From contig NC_084943.1 of the NCBI RefSeq assembly GCF_958298935.1, positions 7,326,001-7,390,000 of the forward strand: a stretch of 64,000 bases of DNA, in the 5' to 3' direction. The stretch is from Phragmites australis (Eukaryota; Streptophyta; Magnoliopsida; Poales; Poaceae). Both the position numbers and the translations under genes were made by a program. Of the stretch, positions 1 through 12,289 are shown piece by piece. The notes below the pieces were generated by a model. The model did no database searches, was not told the DNA's origin, and worked only from the letters and a program-made list of their open reading frames with translations. Each line of letters begins with the position of its first letter. Within the stretch, counting starts at the first letter, position 1.

Positions 1-315
1 CGGGCCAGGCATGCCTGCCCTCCATAATGATGACCAAGGAGTAGCTATCTTTGTCAGGTATAGGGCAACCACCGTATTTTGGCACATTCTTCTTGTATGT
101 GTATTTTTCCTCCCACTATATAAAGGGGGAGGATCGGGCCTATAACGGGACAAGATCATCCAACTCATAAGAAAATACACATGATATAGGGCTATTATCC
201 TGAGGAATACCTAAACCTGGATAAACCTTATGTTCTTGAGTTCCTTTGACACACATACTCATGCATCCATCATCTGGTGTACCCCTGATATATTGTTAGG
301 GACTAACCCACGACA
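1..315 (+). repeat. Element C, 5' LTR (truncated by window edge)
   Basis: This stretch matches 3857-4194 with scattered substitutions and small indels. Shared landmarks are a 'tatctttgtcaggtatagg' block, a 'gggggagga' block and the terminal 'gggactaacccacga'. It ends in ..cgaca at 315. It is followed by a degenerate primer-binding site (from 317, starting ttggcac and continuing agtaggggg) of the type seen after other grass Ty3 LTRs. The left end lies outside the window. The visible divergence between the two LTRs indicates an old insertion. Confidence 0.8.
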
Positions 316-3300
316 GTTGGCACATCAAGTAGGGGGCGCATTTTCACATTTTGGTAAGTGTTGATAACTGGATTGGGCTACCCAAGGTCGGATCCATAGC
401 AACTGCTGAGTCCCATTTCGAGGACTCCAATCATCGTGAGGTGTTCGTCATGGGATATGACCTAGATGAACCTGGTGTGCTGTAAGCTTGGGACACCAAA
501 TCGGAGCCTAAAAGCTTCAAGACTCAACATGAAGTATGCATGGCAGACCATACAGCAGGGGCAGTGGAGGCCCTCATGTCCCAGACACCGTTAGTGAGCC
601 CCAGGCCTTGCGTCTAGGGGGAAACTGGCTGAAACCGAACAAGGAGGCGCTCCGATACAGCCCCCGCATAGCGTGTGGCCCTCAGTGGCATCATCGTCTA
701 AACCATCACACGAAGCCAGTGCTAGGGGCTCCCCTCTTCATGATATATCATTGCTTCACCCTCAGAAGCTCGATTATGAGGCCATGATACCCATGCAGAA
801 TCTGCAGACTGTGCGAATGATTCTCAGCCACCCGCCAGTGGTCGTGCCAAAGGGTTCACCAGTAGCGCCATGGCTACACAACCTCGCCCTCTTGGTGGAG
901 ACCGCCCGATGCCAAACCGTGGCGACAAACACCATGTCTGTCGTAGGGACTAGTGAAGTTCGTGATCGACAGGAATCACAGTAGGTCACATGGTAGGAAA
1001 GATCATGTCCTCCCTCCATGATAGGAAGTACTATGAGACACCTGCCGCGTCGGGACAGCCGACCCACTGACCTGCATGACTCTCTTCACCAACACGACCT
1101 CCATGACGTTATCCAAGGCTACAGGGCTATCCGGGAGTAGGAGGATCGTGCTCGACAAGAGCAGGAAAAGGGCAAGCAGCCCTACAACTCACCTCCCGAT
1201 TGCAGGGAGGCATCGGACTCCTCTACCAATCGCTAGGACCATGAGACCGTCGTCACTCTCCCCTGGCATGCATCGCCGTCCATCAGCGAGTGACTCCCTA
1301 TTACAGGATTACCTTGTCCGCCCGGTTGTGAAAGGTGCGCTGGCCGAACAAGTTCCGGCCAATCCTAGCCAAAACGTACGATGCTTGACCAATCCCGAAG
1401 AGTTCCTATAGATTTACTCCACCATGGTGAAGGTCATGGGAGGCCACGAAAATGTCATGGCCAACTATTTCTCCATCGCCTTCGTCGGTTCAACACGGTC
1501 CTGACTTATGAACCTGCTTCACGGGTCAGTTCACTCCTGGGAGGACATGTGCGACCAATTTGTTGCCAACTTTCAGGGGACCTACGCTCACCTAGGGATC
1601 GAGAACGACCTATACCAGGTTAGGCAGTGATAGGGTGAGTCGTTGTGAGACTACATTTGGCGTTTCACCAAATGCCGGAACACAATTCCAATGATCATGT
1701 GTGAGTCCATGGTCATAGCATTACGGAGGGGGGTCAAAAACCAAAAAATGGTCGAAAAACTAGCCACCAAGGAAGTCCAAAGTACCACTGAGCTCTTCGA
1801 GCTCGCGGACAAGTGCGTGCAAGCCACTGAGGCTTGAGAGCACCAGAGCAGCCCTAAGCCACAACCAACCTCCGACCAGCCCGCCTCTTTGAAGGAGGTC
1901 GGGCGGAAGGAGAAAAAGAGCAAACGCAAGGCTTTGAGAGAAACGACGAAAAGACGGACCGAGGCTACTGCCTAATCCACCACACCGATGCCCATAACCT
2001 AACCGAATGCAAGGTCATGTGGGGAATCATCGACAACTAGCTTAGGGAGCATAAACCTAGGTGCAACGACAACGGTGAGGATGGGGCTAACCCCGACGAG
2101 TCAGCACTGGGTTTCCAGCAGTTCGATCACATGGTACACCATATCTTCAGGGGCATCACAACAAATTACTCAAACAGGGAACACAAGTTGATGGTCCATG
2201 AAGTATGGGAGACCACGCCAGGCCCGACCCTATGTTCGAAGTGATTGAAGGTTCCCCTCACCTTTAGCCTGGTAGACCATCCCACGTGTGTCAGAAGCCA
2301 TGGTCGTTATCCTATCGTGGTCGAGCCCACGGTAAAAAACATCCGATTGGGTCACGTACTGGTCAATAGTGGGAGTTCCATCAACCTCCTCTTCGCCGAT
2401 GCGTTGGATGCCCTGCAAATCCCAAAGAGCATATTGAAACCATCTCCTCCCTTCTTCAGAATTACCCCTGGCTCCTCGGCTAAGCCATTAGGGCAGATCA
2501 GCTGCCCATCACCATTGGCTCACTGAGTAACTTCAGGACCAAAAGGGTCCTGTTCGATGTGGCGGACTTCGAAACCGCTTACAATGCAATCCTACGACGA
2601 CTGGCAATGGCCCAATTCATGGCCATCACTCACTATGCTTACCAATCGATCAAGATCCCCGACTCTGTGGGTGCCATCACCATTTTTGGCAACGCAAAGA
2701 GGAGCCTCAATATGGTTGAGCTGACTCCCGGGACACAGCCTGGGAACACCGGGCCCAGTGATCGCCTGGTGAAGATCCATGTTGTCTCCAGTCCAGATGA
2801 TTGGCTCAAGGTGATTTGCCTAAACAGGTCTGACCAATCTAGGACGGTTCAGATAGGGGCTAGCCTAGACCCCAAATAGGAACTCACGCTCATTATTTTC
2901 CTCTGGGTGAACATAGATGTCTTTTCTTGGAGTCTGTCTAATATGCCCAGAGTCCCTAGGGACGTGAAATGGCATGTCGAATTCACAACCGACTGAAAGG
3001 AAGCACTTCATGAGGAGATCGACAAGCTCTTGGAAGCAGGCTTCATCCGAGAGGTGCAGTACCCATAGTGGTTGGCTAACCCAGTCATGGTCCAGAAGTC
3101 CAATGGTAAGTGGAGGATGTGCGTCGACTTTACCGACCTCAACAAGACGTGCCTGAAAGATCTCTTCTCTCTACCCAAGATTAACTAGCTGGTTGACTCA
3201 ACTGCCGGCTGTGATCGGGGTACCATCAAATTAGCATGTATAGGGAATATGAGGAGAAGACGGCTTTGTAACACCCTTCAGGGTCTTTTGCTATGTAAAA

Positions 3301-3728
3301 ATACCTTTTGGTTTGAAAAGCACAGGTGCCGCTTACCAACGTTGTATTCAGCTCATTCTGCGGCCCCAGCTCAGTAGAAATGTCGAGCCATATGTTGATG
3401 ATGTGGTTGTAAAGAGTAGGACCAAGGACGACCTGGTCACGAACCTCCCAGAAACGTTCAACAACCTTCAAAAGTACCGCATGAAACTGAACCCAGAGAA
3501 ATGCATGTTCGGAGTATCATTAGGGAAGTTGCTCGGCTTCCTCGTGTCTAGCCAAGGAATAGAAGCAAACCCTGACAAGATCAAGACCGTCGACCAGATG
3601 AGATCCCCGACCAGGTTAAAGAAAGTCTAGAAACTATCCGGATGTGTGGCAGCTTTGAGCAGGTTCATCTCAAGGCTAGCAGAAAGGGGTTGCCGCTCTT
3701 CAAACTTCTGAAGAGAAATGACCACTTC
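316..3728 (+). pseudogene. Element C, decayed Ty3/gypsy gag-protease-RT
   Basis: This is the internal region of a Ty3/gypsy element in which gag, protease and RT can still be read but every frame is broken. Gag similarity starts near 1417 with a 'GGHENVMANYF' stretch. A knuckle-like motif (YCLIHH..HNLTEC) is near 1967. The protease active site near 2365 reads VNSGSS, where its relatives have an Asp, so the catalytic residue appears lost. An amber codon sits at 2877-2879 between protease and RT. RT runs from about 2890 with YVDD near 3390, and it has TAG stops at 3187-3189 and 3628-3630. After 'LLKRNDHF' near 3728 the frame runs straight into the 3' LTR, so the rest of RNase H, integrase and the polypurine tract are deleted. 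It cannot move on its own. Confidence 0.85.
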
Positions 3729-4194
3729 TGTAGCATTTATTACAACAAGACGACCTAGCAGGCATGCGGGATGGCCGAGCAAGCAGGCGTGACAAGCGTG
3801 CAGTAGGCATGATGGTGGTTAGCGGATGGGACAAGGCATGCAGGATAACCAGGATGGGTCGGGCGTGCCCGCCCTCTATAATGATTACCTAGGAGTGGCT
3901 ATCTTTGTCAGGTATAGGGCAGTCATCGAATTTTGGCACATTCTGCTTGTATATATACTTCGCCTCCTACAATGTAAAGGGGGAGGACTAGGCCTGTAAC
4001 GGGAAAAGATAATCTAACTCATAAAAAAATACGCAGAACGTAGGGCTATTATCCTAAGGGAGACCTAAATTTGGATAAACCTTGTGTTCTTGAGTTCCTT
4101 CGATACACATACTCACTAATAACCACTAGAAACGTTGATCACGCATCCATCGTCCAGTATATCCAGATATATTATCAGGGACTAACCCACGATA
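3729..4194 (+). repeat. Element C, 3' LTR
   Basis: This is a direct repeat of the sequence at 1-315, on the same strand. It ends ..ccacgata at 4194, against ..ccacgaca in the 5' copy. The start at tgtagc (3729) is inferred from where protein similarity stops and a TG occurs. It is less certain than the end, because the matching part of the 5' LTR is off the window. No clear target duplication can be shown. Confidence 0.7.
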
Positions 4195-4425
4195 GCGTGA
4201 CATAGACTGTCACATCACCGTCGCATGTAAAGTGACCCAAGGGCATTCTAGTGGGGCAGCCATGGTCACACCAACGCATGTGGGGTCATGGAACTTGGGG
4301 TGACTAAATGGACTACTTCTTGAAAATCTAGTTTAAGGGCTATTAACAAAATATTAATAAAAAAAGGCTAAAAATTCTCTCATGTATCGATCTGTCATAG
4401 TCACAAACACAACGAAACTCATAGC

Positions 4426-5244
4426 TAGGGATGGCAATCGAGTACGGCGGGTACAGATAGTGCTCACCCATAACTGTACCCACCGGTTTTTTATCCACTT
4501 GCCAACATTAAACCTGTCGCCCGCGAAACTCGTTTACCCATGGGGTGGGGCAGCGGTGCTAGTGATGGACCTCAATAATAAAAAGAGAAAATGGAAACAG
4601 ATCCGTGTGTACGTACCTCTCAATGGCTGGGTGACCGCTGAGGAGTGATGGGCGGAGTGGTGGCGGCTGAAGAGCGGTGCAATTGATATCCCAAGAGTGG
4701 AGGAAGCTGCCTATTACTCGCTTAGACGCTTACCAATCCCACTCGGCATCAATGTGCTTGACGCAGGAGAACCAAAACTAGTAGGTTAGCCCGCGCACCG
4801 CGAACAACACCAACAGGTGAAGCTACCATGATCCCAGCGGCAGCCCCCTGCTCCCGCCATTCTTGCACACCTTGCAGACCAGAGGCTCAAACAAGAGGTA
4901 CTGGCGTAGTGCATATGTACATGGACAAACACATCGAAATATGTCAAAGAACTATAAACAATATCGTAGTTGCAAAGATAGATGCACACATATATAAATC
5001 AGAACATGTAGAAAGCTAGACGGGAATAGTTATTTAGATAAATGGATCTAGCTCTATACGGATAAACATGTGTTATAGGTATAAATATGTCTTACTTATT
5101 ATTGTATCCATATACCTGTTGGATAATATTTTTCGTCTACTAACATATCCGTAGTTACCTAATACTACCTATATTTAATTCTATTCATATATTTAGCTAC
5201 AAATAAATAGATAATCAGAATATCAGATTAAATCACCATCCCTA
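4426..5244. mobile_element. hAT-like non-autonomous transposon in the RING-gene promoter
   Basis: The element begins TAGGGATGG and ends CCATCCCTA, a perfect 9-bp terminal inverted repeat. The next bases are weakly complementary too. The flanking 8-mers ctcatagc (4418-4425) and ctcacgcc (5245-5252) agree at 5 of 8 positions, which fits a decayed 8-bp hAT target duplication. The interior is AT-rich with no transposase frame. It ends 145 bp before the ATG of the RING gene, so it lies in or next to that promoter. Assignment to hAT rests on the terminus and duplication length, so it is moderate. Confidence 0.6.
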
Positions 5245-5388
5245 CTCACGCCGTATAACGCAGTACCACACCCGCCGCAATCTTCCGCTCCATTTCGAAA
5301 CTCCCGACCGTTGCTTCTCCCCCCACCCACCCCCGCGCCGCACCTAACGGCTACCACATCTCCGCGCGAGAGGGAGAGAGAAGGGGGG

Positions 5389-7834
5389 ATGGCATCGAGA
5401 AACGCGGTGGACAGCCCCAGATCCGTCCCGCGGCGGCAGGCTGTGGCGCCCAAGGACGGCGGCGGCGGGGGTCTGCTCAGCCCGCGGTTCCGCTCGGCGG
5501 CAGCTTTGGCGGGGTGGGATGAGGAATCCGTCCTTCTCGCGGCACTCGTCGTCGAGGACACCCCCGTCCGCGAATCGCGCCGCAAGAGGCGGTCCTCCAC
5601 CTCCGGCGGCGGCAGCGCTGGATCCAGCACCAGGTACTCTCCCACCGTCGGCAGCCGATTAGTCGGGCTCGATGGCGCACACCTGATTATCGTCCTCCCC
5701 CCTTTTCTTTCTCGGTTTCTTGACCCCGTCCAGCTGCCGCGTTCTTGCAGGAAGAGGAGATCTCGGAGGCAGTCGGGGGGGATACCGCAGGTGGTTCTTG
5801 CGCTCGACGACGATGAGAAGCCGGGCAACGCGGCAGGTTGCTTACTCGTCCCTTGCTTTCGTCCTTGGCTTGATTTCTTGGGCGAATTCTTGGTGTTTTC
5901 CGTTTGGGCATTCTCGATCTGTCTTTGATTTGGGGATCTGTAGATGGTAAGAAGGAGGGGGAGGGGGCGAAGGAGGGGGAGGAGGAGAAGGTTGTCGTCG
6001 CGGGGAACGAGGGGGCGTCCGGGTCTGGCGGGGAGGCGGCGGCGGCGGGCAATCTGCCTTGCATGGATCAGCTCCGGGAGGAGCTTTCTTGCGCGGTAAG
6101 CGGGTTTAATTTTGTGATTGCAGTATTGCATACGTGAGATCTTGTGGAGTGATTTGTGTGACGAATTTTGCACAGATTTGTCTGGAGATCTGCTTTGAGC
6201 CGAGCACTACACCTTGTGGGCACAGGTAAGCGGTTGCTTGAATTCAGAAAATATGTATACGAAAGGAAACAAAGCAAGAACTTTTGCTTAGTTTTTGTGC
6301 GTTTGCGCATACATAGTGTGTTAGTCGCTCTATGGAAGTAGCAGAATTTGTTCATTGCCTTTGCTATGGGAATTCCAGTAGTGAGATCTTCAGTTATTGG
6401 AACTTGGAAGTGCACTTCAACTAACTTGCCTGGAATTAGGAACATTCTTGCTGATAAGTGTAGAACAAGTTTGTTAACTACATGGGAAAATGCAAATGTG
6501 CACTTTCAGCGCATTTGCAATTCTTTGTTCTCAGAATCTGATTTCGTGTATATAGAAGACTGGAATGCCAGGATTTTCAGTCAGTTCAACTGGACTGGAA
6601 AAGACCTGACTTTTATACCAGTCATTCACTGAATCCTTTATTTACCATTTAAATTCAACTTTGTTAACTACATGGGTAAATGGAGGTAACAAAAACTTAT
6701 TTGCAATGTAAATGTGCACTTTTAGCGCATTCGCAATTTTTTGTTCTCAGAATCTGATTTCGTGTATATAGAAGACTGGAATGCCAGGATTTTCAGTCGG
6801 TTCAACTGGACTGGAAAAGACCTGATTTTTACACTAGCCATTAACTGAATCCTTGATTTACCATTTAAATTCAACTAGTATCATCTCAGTTTAGTGATTG
6901 CTGTGCTTACCCGTTCATACTTTGTTCCCCGAAGTCAATTTTTCTCCAGTTACTCAGGTGGTATTTAGAAACTTCAATTGAACATCACTTTCTTGGAGCT
7001 AGATTATGACAAGAAATGTTGGAAGAGCATGGGGATTGGAACTATTTGATTATTTTCATGGTTATCCTGTAAAATTCCTGAATCTCATAGTATTGTTGCG
7101 CCCTGCATTTAACAGCTTCTGCATGAAATGCTTAAAACATGCTGCAGCCAAATGTGGAAAACGCTGTCCTAAATGCCGGCAATTAATAAGGTAAATCTAA
7201 CCTGCGAGTCTTTCCACTTCCCCCCGAAGAAGTTGGATGGTAAATAAGCTCCACAGCCTTAACTAAATGGTTGTTACTCTGCAGTAATTCAAGATCGTGC
7301 ACAGTCAACACGGTACTCTGGAACACCATTCAGCTCTTATTTCCCAGTGAAGTTGAGGCGAGAAGGATTTCGATCGCATCATCTTCATTATGCAACGACA
7401 ATGTAAACCAAAGCCCACCAAGAAGCACTAACTTTTCACAAGGTGGCATGAGAACTAGGAACAGCGGTGGCAGCTTCATCACAGAAGGCAGAACAAGAAG
7501 CAGTTACAGGAGCTTCGTCACACCAAGCAGCAACACAAGAAGCAGCAGCACCAGTGGGAGCTTCATCACCACACATGGTGGTGGCACAAGAGGCAGTAGC
7601 AGCAGGAGGGGCTTTGTCCCGGCTTCGCAGTTGGTCAGTTCCAGGAGCTCGGTGAGATCAGATCAATCTGACGATGCTACATTGGCTTACAGGTTGCAGC
7701 AGGAGGAGTTCATGAATGCTTTTGAGACCGAGGAGGAGAGGCCACCACAGAATACCGTGTCAACTGCTCGAGAAAATTTGAGAGCCATGGCCTCCCGAGC
7801 CATTCGCCTTCGAGCTCGTGGCTGGCCTGTTTAA
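5389..7834 (+). CDS. C3HC4 RING-finger E3 ubiquitin ligase, six exons, 385 aa
   Basis: Exons are 5389-5633, 5751-5836, 5944-6095, 6176-6225, 7116-7190 and 7285-7834. All introns are GT-AG and the phases join without a stop to give 385 residues. The RING is complete: C160-x2-C163-x11-C175-x-H177-x2-C180-x2-C183-x11-C195-x2-C198. It is split over exons 3-5. The RING is followed by a conserved-looking 'NTVLWNTIQLLFP' segment typical of RING proteins related to the LON-RING/RNF group. The N-terminus is basic and Ser/Gly-rich with a KRR patch, possibly a nuclear signal. A Ser/Thr/Arg-rich stretch lies at about 250-320. Near the C-terminus, DDATLAYRLQQEEF resembles a ubiquitin-interacting motif. 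The expected role is ubiquitin transfer from an E2 to an unknown substrate. The start is the first ATG in the open frame, 145 bp after a hAT-like element. The substrate and exact subfamily are not recognised. Confidence 0.85.
6471..6876 (+). repeat. Tandem duplication inside intron 4 of the RING gene
   Basis: Two copies lie head to tail: 6471-6660 (190 bp) and 6661-6876 (216 bp). Both start ttgttaactacatggg and end ccatttaaattcaact. They share long identical runs, for example around 'agaatctgatttcgtgtat' and 'gaagactggaatgccagg'. The second copy has about 26 extra bases near its start. The duplication lies wholly in the largest intron and does not alter the coding frame. Confidence 0.9.
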
Positions 7835-8990
7835 TTTTGCTTGCTAGTTTTTGGTTTACTAGTAGAAATCTCCTCTTCTGCTAAACTATAGCAGAAGTGT
7901 CGTGGTGGCCATTCACTTGTATTGTATTGATAGCCTGATCTAACTTGCCACTTGATAAAAAGGATAGATTCTTGTATGTTCGGCTGGCCTTAGTTCATTT
8001 GTGCCCAAACGATTCACTGCTGTACCTGACTGGTCAGAATTTTTTCAAGTGAACTTCACCAAATGAGGCATTTCTTATGCTGTACCTGTAGATGGTATTC
8101 CTCACTTGCTGATTTATCATCTGCTGAATGGTATCTGTAGTTGGTGTATATGATTTGACACGTTTTGCGAATTTTATCTACACTTGTATTTGCAGGGAGA
8201 GGATTGCTAATAGCCTATTTGAGCTTCTACATACAAACCTGATATGCCTAGCAACTCAGTGCTGTATGCTATTTGAGTGACTGGACAGGTTTTTTTTTTT
8301 TTTTACACCTGGATGATGTGATTATATCATGAACATTCTACAACAGTAGCAACAATTTTATAACCCATGAACCTCTTGTTTTACCAGTTCAGCATTTTCA
8401 CCTGCTATATGGTTTTAACTCATGCATGTCAACATCACAGCACGTAAATATTGTATCATGAGCAGGAACAATACCATCTGCAGCCCTGTGATTTTATATA
8501 TCTTAACCCTCCATTTAACTGAAGTTAGTAAACCATAGTTGAGGCATCCCAATCAAAACATGGTTTTGTTTTTCTTTTTTGTTCACGGTTAGCTGCAGGA
8601 GGACGACTTCAGAGGTATTCACTGCTTTATCACTTTGATAGTGACGTAAGGGACGGAAGCCGAAGGATGGAGTAGTGTGCAGTTTTGACGATTCCCAAGC
8701 TGGAAACGTTGGAACATCATGTGCTCAATTTTCCTCTCCGAACAAGCTGCTATCAGGAATCGCGTCCAGAGATCTGATCAGATTAAGATCAGATCAAGAC
8801 GCAACTCCAAGCAACGTTACATGTATCATTTTAAGAACAGGTTACACGGCACTTTTTATTTGAAGGTGCTAGTCAAACAGAAGCAACGTATAGCATTCAT
8901 CCTACTTTTAAAGCTGAATGTTTTATTCGAAATTTCACGGGCCTTTTTCCTTTAATCATTTTTTTCCAAAGGATGATAAGAGCGTTGCCG
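7835..8990. other. 3' flank of the RING gene, no gene seen
   Basis: The first few hundred bases probably include the 3' UTR. No canonical AATAAA could be fixed as the poly(A) signal. The rest is AT-rich with T-runs (for example 8291-8304), and no supported coding frame or inverted-repeat element was recognised. Confidence 0.5.
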
Positions 8991-10560
8991 AGTTTTTTTA
9001 AGAAGAGAATTGACCCAATTTATAATAAAAACAGGGCCCGAAAACTATATAACCGCACAATTAGTGTAAGGGACAACTAAAAAAACCTGCATGACAGACA
9101 AACTCCGCCAAAGCAACAGCTCACAAGGACACACTACAGTCACTTGGACATTACAACTGACCGATTACGCCGTAGGATAACACTGCCAAGCATGAATGCA
9201 GCTACGACTTACTACAACAATCCACAACAACTGCATCAACCACCAACTCCGTCACAAGGGGGCAGGGGGAGTAGCTATGCACTGTGTCATCGTTGTCGAG
9301 CTCTATCATGCCCCTATAATATAGTAGCTCTGACTTCACAATAGCACGGCTAGCCCCAAGCACCAAAGTTGACCAAAAGCGTAGAGTAACACAAACAAGG
9401 AAAACATACACGACCAAAGGAAAAAAAAAAACAAGGGCTCTGAAAGGGCCGGAGAGGTCGAAGCCACCGCCGAAGATACAGGTCCACTCACAAGCCACCA
9501 TCAGCAGCAATTCCAAGGGTGTCTCCTCTGCGATCCCTCCAAGGAGGGTACAACATCACCATCGCAGTTCGGACACCCGGAGCTAGTTTTCACCTAGAGA
9601 AACACCAAAAGGGGGGGGCATCACAACAATGCCTCCAACGAGGGTAGTGGCGCCAATGCTGTCACCGTTATCAGCGTCGGCAGGGAGCTAAGCAGGGCCT
9701 TCACCCGAGACCCCCACCACCTGCTCAACGAAAACTAATCTGCCCCTACCACACACGCATCGGCCCCCAAGCCACCACCAAGCTGTTGTGCTTCCCACGG
9801 GCCGAATCCGGGGGAAAGAAGGCATAATTCGGCGAAGGGGAGGAGCACAGGCGGCATGAGGAGGCTAGGAAGCGAGCACAGTCGGGTGGAGAGGGTAGCC
9901 CCACAGAGCATCGGCACAGGGTAGGGAAGCACCAAATAGCAAGGAGGACAGTCGAGGCCCCACAACCATAGGCAAGCAGCATGGCGAGAGGTTGCGTTCC
10001 AGCAGTCTAGGCAACCCCAATCGATCGGACTCGAGCCGATCCACATGGATCCGCCTGCCGACTAGCGATCATGGCAAGGCGACCAATGGGCAGTAGAAAG
10101 CCACAAACAACAGTCAGACCCGAGCAATGCCCTTAGCAAGGCAACCAACCAAGTAACCCCCTCAACGAGGCATCCCCGAATGATGGCCAGGAGATGACCT
10201 TAGACCCCTGAGATTTGAACCGAGCGGAGGAAGAAGACGCATTTGACGCCTAAAAAGCCTGAATTCAAGCAGGCCAGCAAAGGAACCGCGGCCAACAACG
10301 CCCCACGCCGCCTTGGAACGACAGTGCGGTCTCTGGCAGGTGCAAGATTATTGAGGAGGGGGGAGAGGGGAGAGACAAGGCCATGCGGACATCGTCGCTG
10401 GCCGCCAGTGGCCCCGTCGAGTCATAGTGGAGGGGGCTAGGGCACGATGCGATGTCGCCCCTCCCCCCTCCCCCCCCCCCCCCGAGTCGCCTCTCAGAGA
10501 AGATGTGGGGTAGTCGTTCTTCTCTCTTTAATCATAATATGGGACAAAATACTAAGCTTC
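8991..10560. other. Repeat-like non-coding stretch, possibly a minus-strand retroelement remnant
   Basis: The composition changes abruptly from the AT-rich flank to a GC-richer stretch with short frames only. On the minus strand it ends in an A-run next to 8995-9001, as a retroposed tail would. I could not find a matching target duplication or any RT motif. A C-rich tract lies at about 10457-10483. The element class is unknown. Confidence 0.3.
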
Positions 10561-10773
10561 TGTTAATAAACACATTCGAGCAATTCATCTGGTTGGACAT
10601 GTCAACTTCTGTTCATAGCCATTGATGTGTCAAGCCATAGGTAAAGAAAAAGGTGCAGCACTAAAACAATAATTACCATCATGAAAACAACACTTCTTGT
10701 TGAAAACTACGCCTTACAAAAAAGCAATGCTTGGGGCTAACATCTTCCAATGAAATTCAGGTACATCCCTGGG

Positions 10774-11620
10774 AAGAAAAGCACTATGGGCAACCGACTG
10801 CGAAGACATAAGCTTCAAAACTCCTCAACAGTAGTCACAGGTGACTCCAATGGTGATTCTGATTTCTGGTGTTGATCTCGTTGAACTCCTGCCTCTTCGG
10901 CGTAGGAGTGTGTGAGGGGGGGAGGGGTTGGCGGATCGACGTCAGGTGTAGCTTGTTGGGTAGGTAGAAGTTGGTTTAGGTGCAGATCTTCGAGGTTACA
11001 TAGTTTTCCCGATGGAGCCGTCGGCGATGTCATCATGCGGGCTTTTGCTTCTGCACTCTTTCTTCGGTGATGTTGCCTTCTCCGACAATGTCCTTAGGGA
11101 GAGCTGTGGAAGTGTGATATGTGTGGCTTCTGCCTGTTTGTGGGTGGTTGTTCTTACCAGATCACCGGTGTTTTTGCCGATGGTTCTGGTTTAAATTGCA
11201 AAAGGTTTGGGGTTCTTTGCCATCCCTTTTGTGGTTTGTGGCTTCGGGTTGCAGTCTCCTTGCTAGCGACAATGGAGGAGTGTTTTTTGTATTCGATCCG
11301 GCGATGCAACTACTGATACACTTTCAGTGGTTTAGATGTGTTTTGGCTATGGTTCCGAAGTGCTGGATATTGTAGCATTTCTAAGGTTCAGAGTTGGTCG
11401 GCGGTCTTGATACGTGGAGGGTTGCTCCAGGGTCTTAATTCGTGTAGATGGACTAGGTTCGCCGGAGGTGAAGACGACGCAAGGACCTAGAAGTGTTTTA
11501 TTTTCTTTTCTTTGTTCTCTAGGGCTTTTTGTATTTTTGAAAGATGGGATGTTTTATGCTCCAAATTAATATAACACCTTTCCCTAGAAAAAAAAAAGAA
11601 AAGAAAAGCACTACGGGCAA
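10774..11620 (+). mobile_element. 5'-truncated retroposed insertion with 20-bp target duplication
   Basis: The 20-bp direct repeats 10774-10793 and 11601-11620 (AAGAAAAGCACTA, then T or C, then GGGCAA) differ at one base and flank an insertion of 807 bp. The insertion ends at 11587-11600 in an A-rich tail just before the right repeat. A long variable target duplication plus an A-tail is the mark of LINE-machinery retroposition. No RT or other recognisable protein is encoded, so it may be a truncated LINE 3' end or a retrocopy of a transcript. The 3' part has a T-rich 'ctagggctttttgtattttt' stretch. Confidence 0.75.
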
Positions 11621-12030
11621 ACAAGAAAAGACAACACTGGAAAGAATCTAAGAAAGAAAAGAAAACACCTCTGTGGAAACGACAACAGAAAACCTAGTAA
11701 TGAGAATCCCCTACCTACTATCTGTCAAAACATCGAGGAACACGTTGCAAACTAGGATGGAAGTGATTGGTTGCTCATGCACGATAATATGATACAATCG
11801 TTTAAATACGATGTGATATTGTAGAGGTTTTGTCGTATTGCAAAGTTCAAATCATGCACTCTAATCCAGTCAGAAATCCGGACAGATATTTCAACCTCCG
11901 ATCATGGCGAAAGTTGGTAGACTAAGACCTAGTTTGGTGCTGTGGCTTTGTATGTTTTGGGCTGCAGAACATGATAATTATGGGAGCACTTATAGGATAT
12001 ATCACTTGATTCGATGGAAATTACTTAATG
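11621..12030. other. Intergenic, nothing recognised
   Basis: AT-rich unique-looking sequence with no supported gene or terminal repeats. Confidence 0.4.
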
Positions 12031-12287
12031 CTCCCTCTATTTCTTTTTATAAGATGTATTAGGTTTTGAGAAAGTATTTTAAAGTATACTTGGATTATTA
12101 ATTTTTTTTATAATATATTATTCATTGCTATGAAGCTAATATCTTATTAAAAGATATATGAAATATGAATATATTGATATATCTTTTGTTCATCAAACAT
12201 ACACATAATTTAACTAATTATTGATCAAAATTTATTAAGTTTGATTTTTTTAATCTTAATACGTCCTATATTTTGAAATGGAGGGAG
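12031..12287. mobile_element. Stowaway-type MITE
   Basis: The left terminus ctccctctatttc and the right terminus gaaatggagggag are inverted repeats over about 30 bp with mismatches. They match the well-known Stowaway end CTCCCTCCGT/ATT. TA follows at 12288-12289. The left TA of the target duplication is altered to tg. The interior is very AT-rich, as usual for Tc1/mariner-derived MITEs. Confidence 0.85.
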
Positions 12288-12289
12288 TA

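Noticed and set aside
5223..6173. 316-codon minus-strand frame opposite the RING gene
   Set aside because: It overlaps exons 1-3 and their introns, is low-complexity and Arg/Ser/Pro-rich, and has no domain. The plus-strand RING gene with correct splice phases explains the region.
8991..10560. Full non-LTR retroelement on the minus strand
   Set aside because: Only an A-run and a composition change point to it. No target duplication, RT or endonuclease motif was found, so it is listed as an unclassified stretch.
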